Part shown: one piece after another, positions 62,330-64,000 of the stretch
Layout of the letters: each line of letters starts with the position of its first letter
Position numbering within the stretch: position 1 is the stretch's first letter
Origin: Klebsiella pneumoniae
GTDB taxonomy: Bacteria > Pseudomonadota > Gammaproteobacteria > Enterobacterales > Enterobacteriaceae
Length of the DNA: 64,000 nt
NCBI RefSeq assembly: GCF_000742135.1
Contig: NZ_KN046818.1
Span: 4,283,447-4,347,446, forward strand
Direction: 5' to 3'
The notes under the pieces: model-generated
The model's input: the letters and a program-made list of their open reading frames with translations, nothing else
Told to the model about the DNA's origin: nothing
Database searches by the model: none
Translations under genes and position numbers: made by a program

Positions 62330-64000
62330 ATGTACGAGTTTGATCTGGTGTTGCTGCTGCTTCAGCAGATGTGCGTATTTTTGGTCATCGCGTGGTTGAT
62401 GAGCAAAACCCGACTGTTTATCCCCCTGATGCAAGTCACCGTTCGCCTGCCGCACAAGCTGCTGTGCTACGTCACCTTCTCCATTTTCTGCATTATGGGG
62501 ACCTATTTCGGTCTGCATATCGAAGACTCGATCGCCAACACCCGCGCCATCGGCGCTGTGATGGGCGGCCTGCTCGGCGGGCCGGTGGTCGGCGGGCTGG
62601 TAGGGCTCACCGGCGGCCTGCACCGCTACTCGCTGGGGGGAATGACCGCCTTAAGCTGCATGGTCTCCACCATCGTTGAGGGGCTGCTGGGCGGTCTGGT
62701 GCACAGCGTGCTGGTCAAACGCGGCCGGCCGGACAAAGTCTTTAGCCCGCTGACCGCCGGGGCGATCACCTTCGTGGCCGAGCTGGTGCAGATGATGATC
62801 ATTCTGCTGATTGCCCGCCCGTTCCAGGACGCCCTGCATCTGGTGCAGAGCATTGCCGCGCCGATGATGGTCACCAATACCGTCGGTGCGGCGCTGTTTA
62901 TGCGCATTCTGCTGGACAAGCGGGCGATGTCTGAGAAGTACACCTCCGCCTTTTCCGCCACGGCGCTGAAGGTGGCGGCGTCCACCGAGGGGATCCTGCG
63001 TCAGGGATTCAACGAAGAAAATAGCATGAAGGTGGCCCAGGTGCTGATCCAGGAGCTGGACATCGGCGCGGTGGCGATCACCGATCGCGACAAGCTGCTG
63101 GCGTTTACCGGCATCGGCGACGATCACCATCTGCCGGGCAAGCCTATCTCCTCCTCGTATACGCAACGGGCGATTGAGACCGGGGAGGTGGTCTACGCCG
63201 ACGGCAACGAGGTGCCTTACCGCTGCTCGATTCATCCGCACTGTAAGCTGGGGTCGACGCTGGTGATCCCCCTGCGCGGCGAGAACCAACGGGTGATAGG
63301 CACCATTAAACTGTATGAGGCGAAAAATCGCCTGTTCAGTTCGATCAACCGCACCCTCGGGGAGGGGATTGCCCAGCTGCTGTCGGCGCAGATCCTCGCC
63401 GGACAGTACGAGCGGCAGAAGGCGCTGCTGACGCAATCCGAAATCAAGCTCCTGCATGCCCAGGTCAACCCACACTTCCTGTTTAACGCGCTTAACACGC
63501 TGAAGGCGGTGATCCGCCGCGACAGCGATCAGGCCGGCCAGCTGGTGCAGTATCTGTCGACCTTCTTTCGCAAGAACCTGAAACGGCCGACGGAAATTGT
63601 CACTCTTGCCGATGAGATCGAGCATGTTAACGCCTATCTGCAGATTGAGAAGGCTCGCTTTCAGGCTAACCTGCAGATCCAGATGGCGGTGCCGGAAGGG
63701 CTGGCGCATCACCAGCTGCCGGCCTTTACCCTGCAGCCGATCGTGGAGAACGCCATTAAGCATGGTACATCGCAACATCTTGGCGTCGGCGAAATTACCA
63801 TCCGCGCCAGCCAGGACGATCGCTGGCTGCAGCTGGATATCGAAGATAACACCGGGCTGTACCGGGCCAACCCCCAGGCCAGCGGGCTGGGGATGAATCT
63901 GGTGGACAGGCGGCTGCGGGCGCGTTTTGGCGCCGACTGCGGCATCAGCGTCACCTGCGAGCCGGAGCGCTTTACCCGTGTCACCCTACGTCTGCCCCTG
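62330..64000 (+). CDS. btsS: Pyruvate-sensing histidine kinase BtsS (YehU), 3' end outside window
   Basis: 557 codons are present, with no stop before the window ends; the E. coli protein has 561 residues, so only a few are missing. It has an N-terminal 5TM LytS-type sensor domain (about 10–190), a GAF domain (about 220–350), a His_kinase domain with phospho-acceptor His382 in NPHFLFN, and an ATPase domain (NAIKHG). It senses external pyruvate and with BtsR activates the pyruvate importer gene btsT. btsR probably follows outside. Confidence 0.93.
   Translation, partial: MYEFDLVLLLLQQMCVFLVIAWLMSKTRLFIPLMQVTVRLPHKLLCYVTFSIFCIMGTYFGLHIEDSIANTRAIGAVMGGLLGGPVVGGLVGLTGGLHRYSLGGMTALSCMVSTIVEGLLGGLVHSVLVKRGRPDKVFSPLTAGAITFVAELVQMMIILLIARPFQDALHLVQSIAAPMMVTNTVGAALFMRILLDKRAMSEKYTSAFSATALKVAASTEGILRQGFNEENSMKVAQVLIQELDIGAVAITDRDKLLAFTGIGDDHHLPGKPISSSYTQRAIETGEVVYADGNEVPYRCSIHPHCKLGSTLVIPLRGENQRVIGTIKLYEAKNRLFSSINRTLGEGIAQLLSAQILAGQYERQKALLTQSEIKLLHAQVNPHFLFNALNTLKAVIRRDSDQAGQLVQYLSTFFRKNLKRPTEIVTLADEIEHVNAYLQIEKARFQANLQIQMAVPEGLAHHQLPAFTLQPIVENAIKHGTSQHLGVGEITIRASQDDRWLQLDIEDNTGLYRANPQASGLGMNLVDRRLRARFGADCGISVTCEPERFTRVTLRLPL

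Overview
The window is ordinary enterobacterial chromosome. Gene content, gene order and protein sequences match the bcr–yejABEF–fruBKA–lysP–cirA–galS–mglBAC–cdd–pbpG–bglX–osmF–btsS region of Escherichia coli. Several differences (uxuA beside yeiQ, an aryl-beta-glucoside operon between dusC and mdtQ, no mlrA next to btsS, high GC in third positions) point to Klebsiella, most likely the K. pneumoniae complex. This assignment is from memory of these families; no search was run. No phage, insertion sequence, tRNA, rRNA or CRISPR array was seen.

Layout. 0–10.2 kb: end of rsuA, the bcr efflux pump, yejG, the YejABEF peptide importer, the EAL protein rtn/pdeN and the endopeptidase mepS. 10.6–17.6 kb: lpxT, the zinc GTPase yeiR, yeiQ divergent from uxuA (hexuronate catabolism), the EF-P paralogue yeiP/efpL, yeiW and the sugar exporter setB. 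17.6–21.8 kb: the Cra-controlled fructose PTS operon fruBKA. 21.8–29.9 kb: nfo, yeiH divergent from its likely regulator yeiE, the lysine permease lysP, the Fur-controlled receptor cirA and yeiG. 30–37.3 kb: folE, yeiB, galS and the galactose transport operon mglBAC with CRP and GalS sites. 37.3–41.7 kb: sanA, cdd, yohJK and dusC.

41.7–48.6 kb is the most accessory part: an OprB-type porin, a BglG-type antiterminator, a PTS EIIBCA and a 6-phospho-beta-glucosidase. Three separate RAT/terminator switches precede the porin, the antiterminator and the EII genes. A methyltransferase gene follows on the other strand. 48.7–58.1 kb: mdtQ, yohD, yohC, pbpG, a tandem array of REP-type repeats, a GNAT acetyltransferase, dld and bglX. 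58.2–62.1 kb: the osmoprotectant transporter osmF-yehYXW and the small membrane gene yohO. The window ends inside btsS, the pyruvate-sensing kinase gene.

Common threads are carbohydrate uptake with local control (Cra for fructose, CRP plus GalS for galactose, antitermination for beta-glucosides, UxuR/ExuR-like sites for hexuronates) and envelope maintenance. The most unusual structures are RNA-level: the triple RAT operon, a terminator-like hairpin that buries the nfo ribosome binding site, and a terminator-like hairpin just ahead of dusC.
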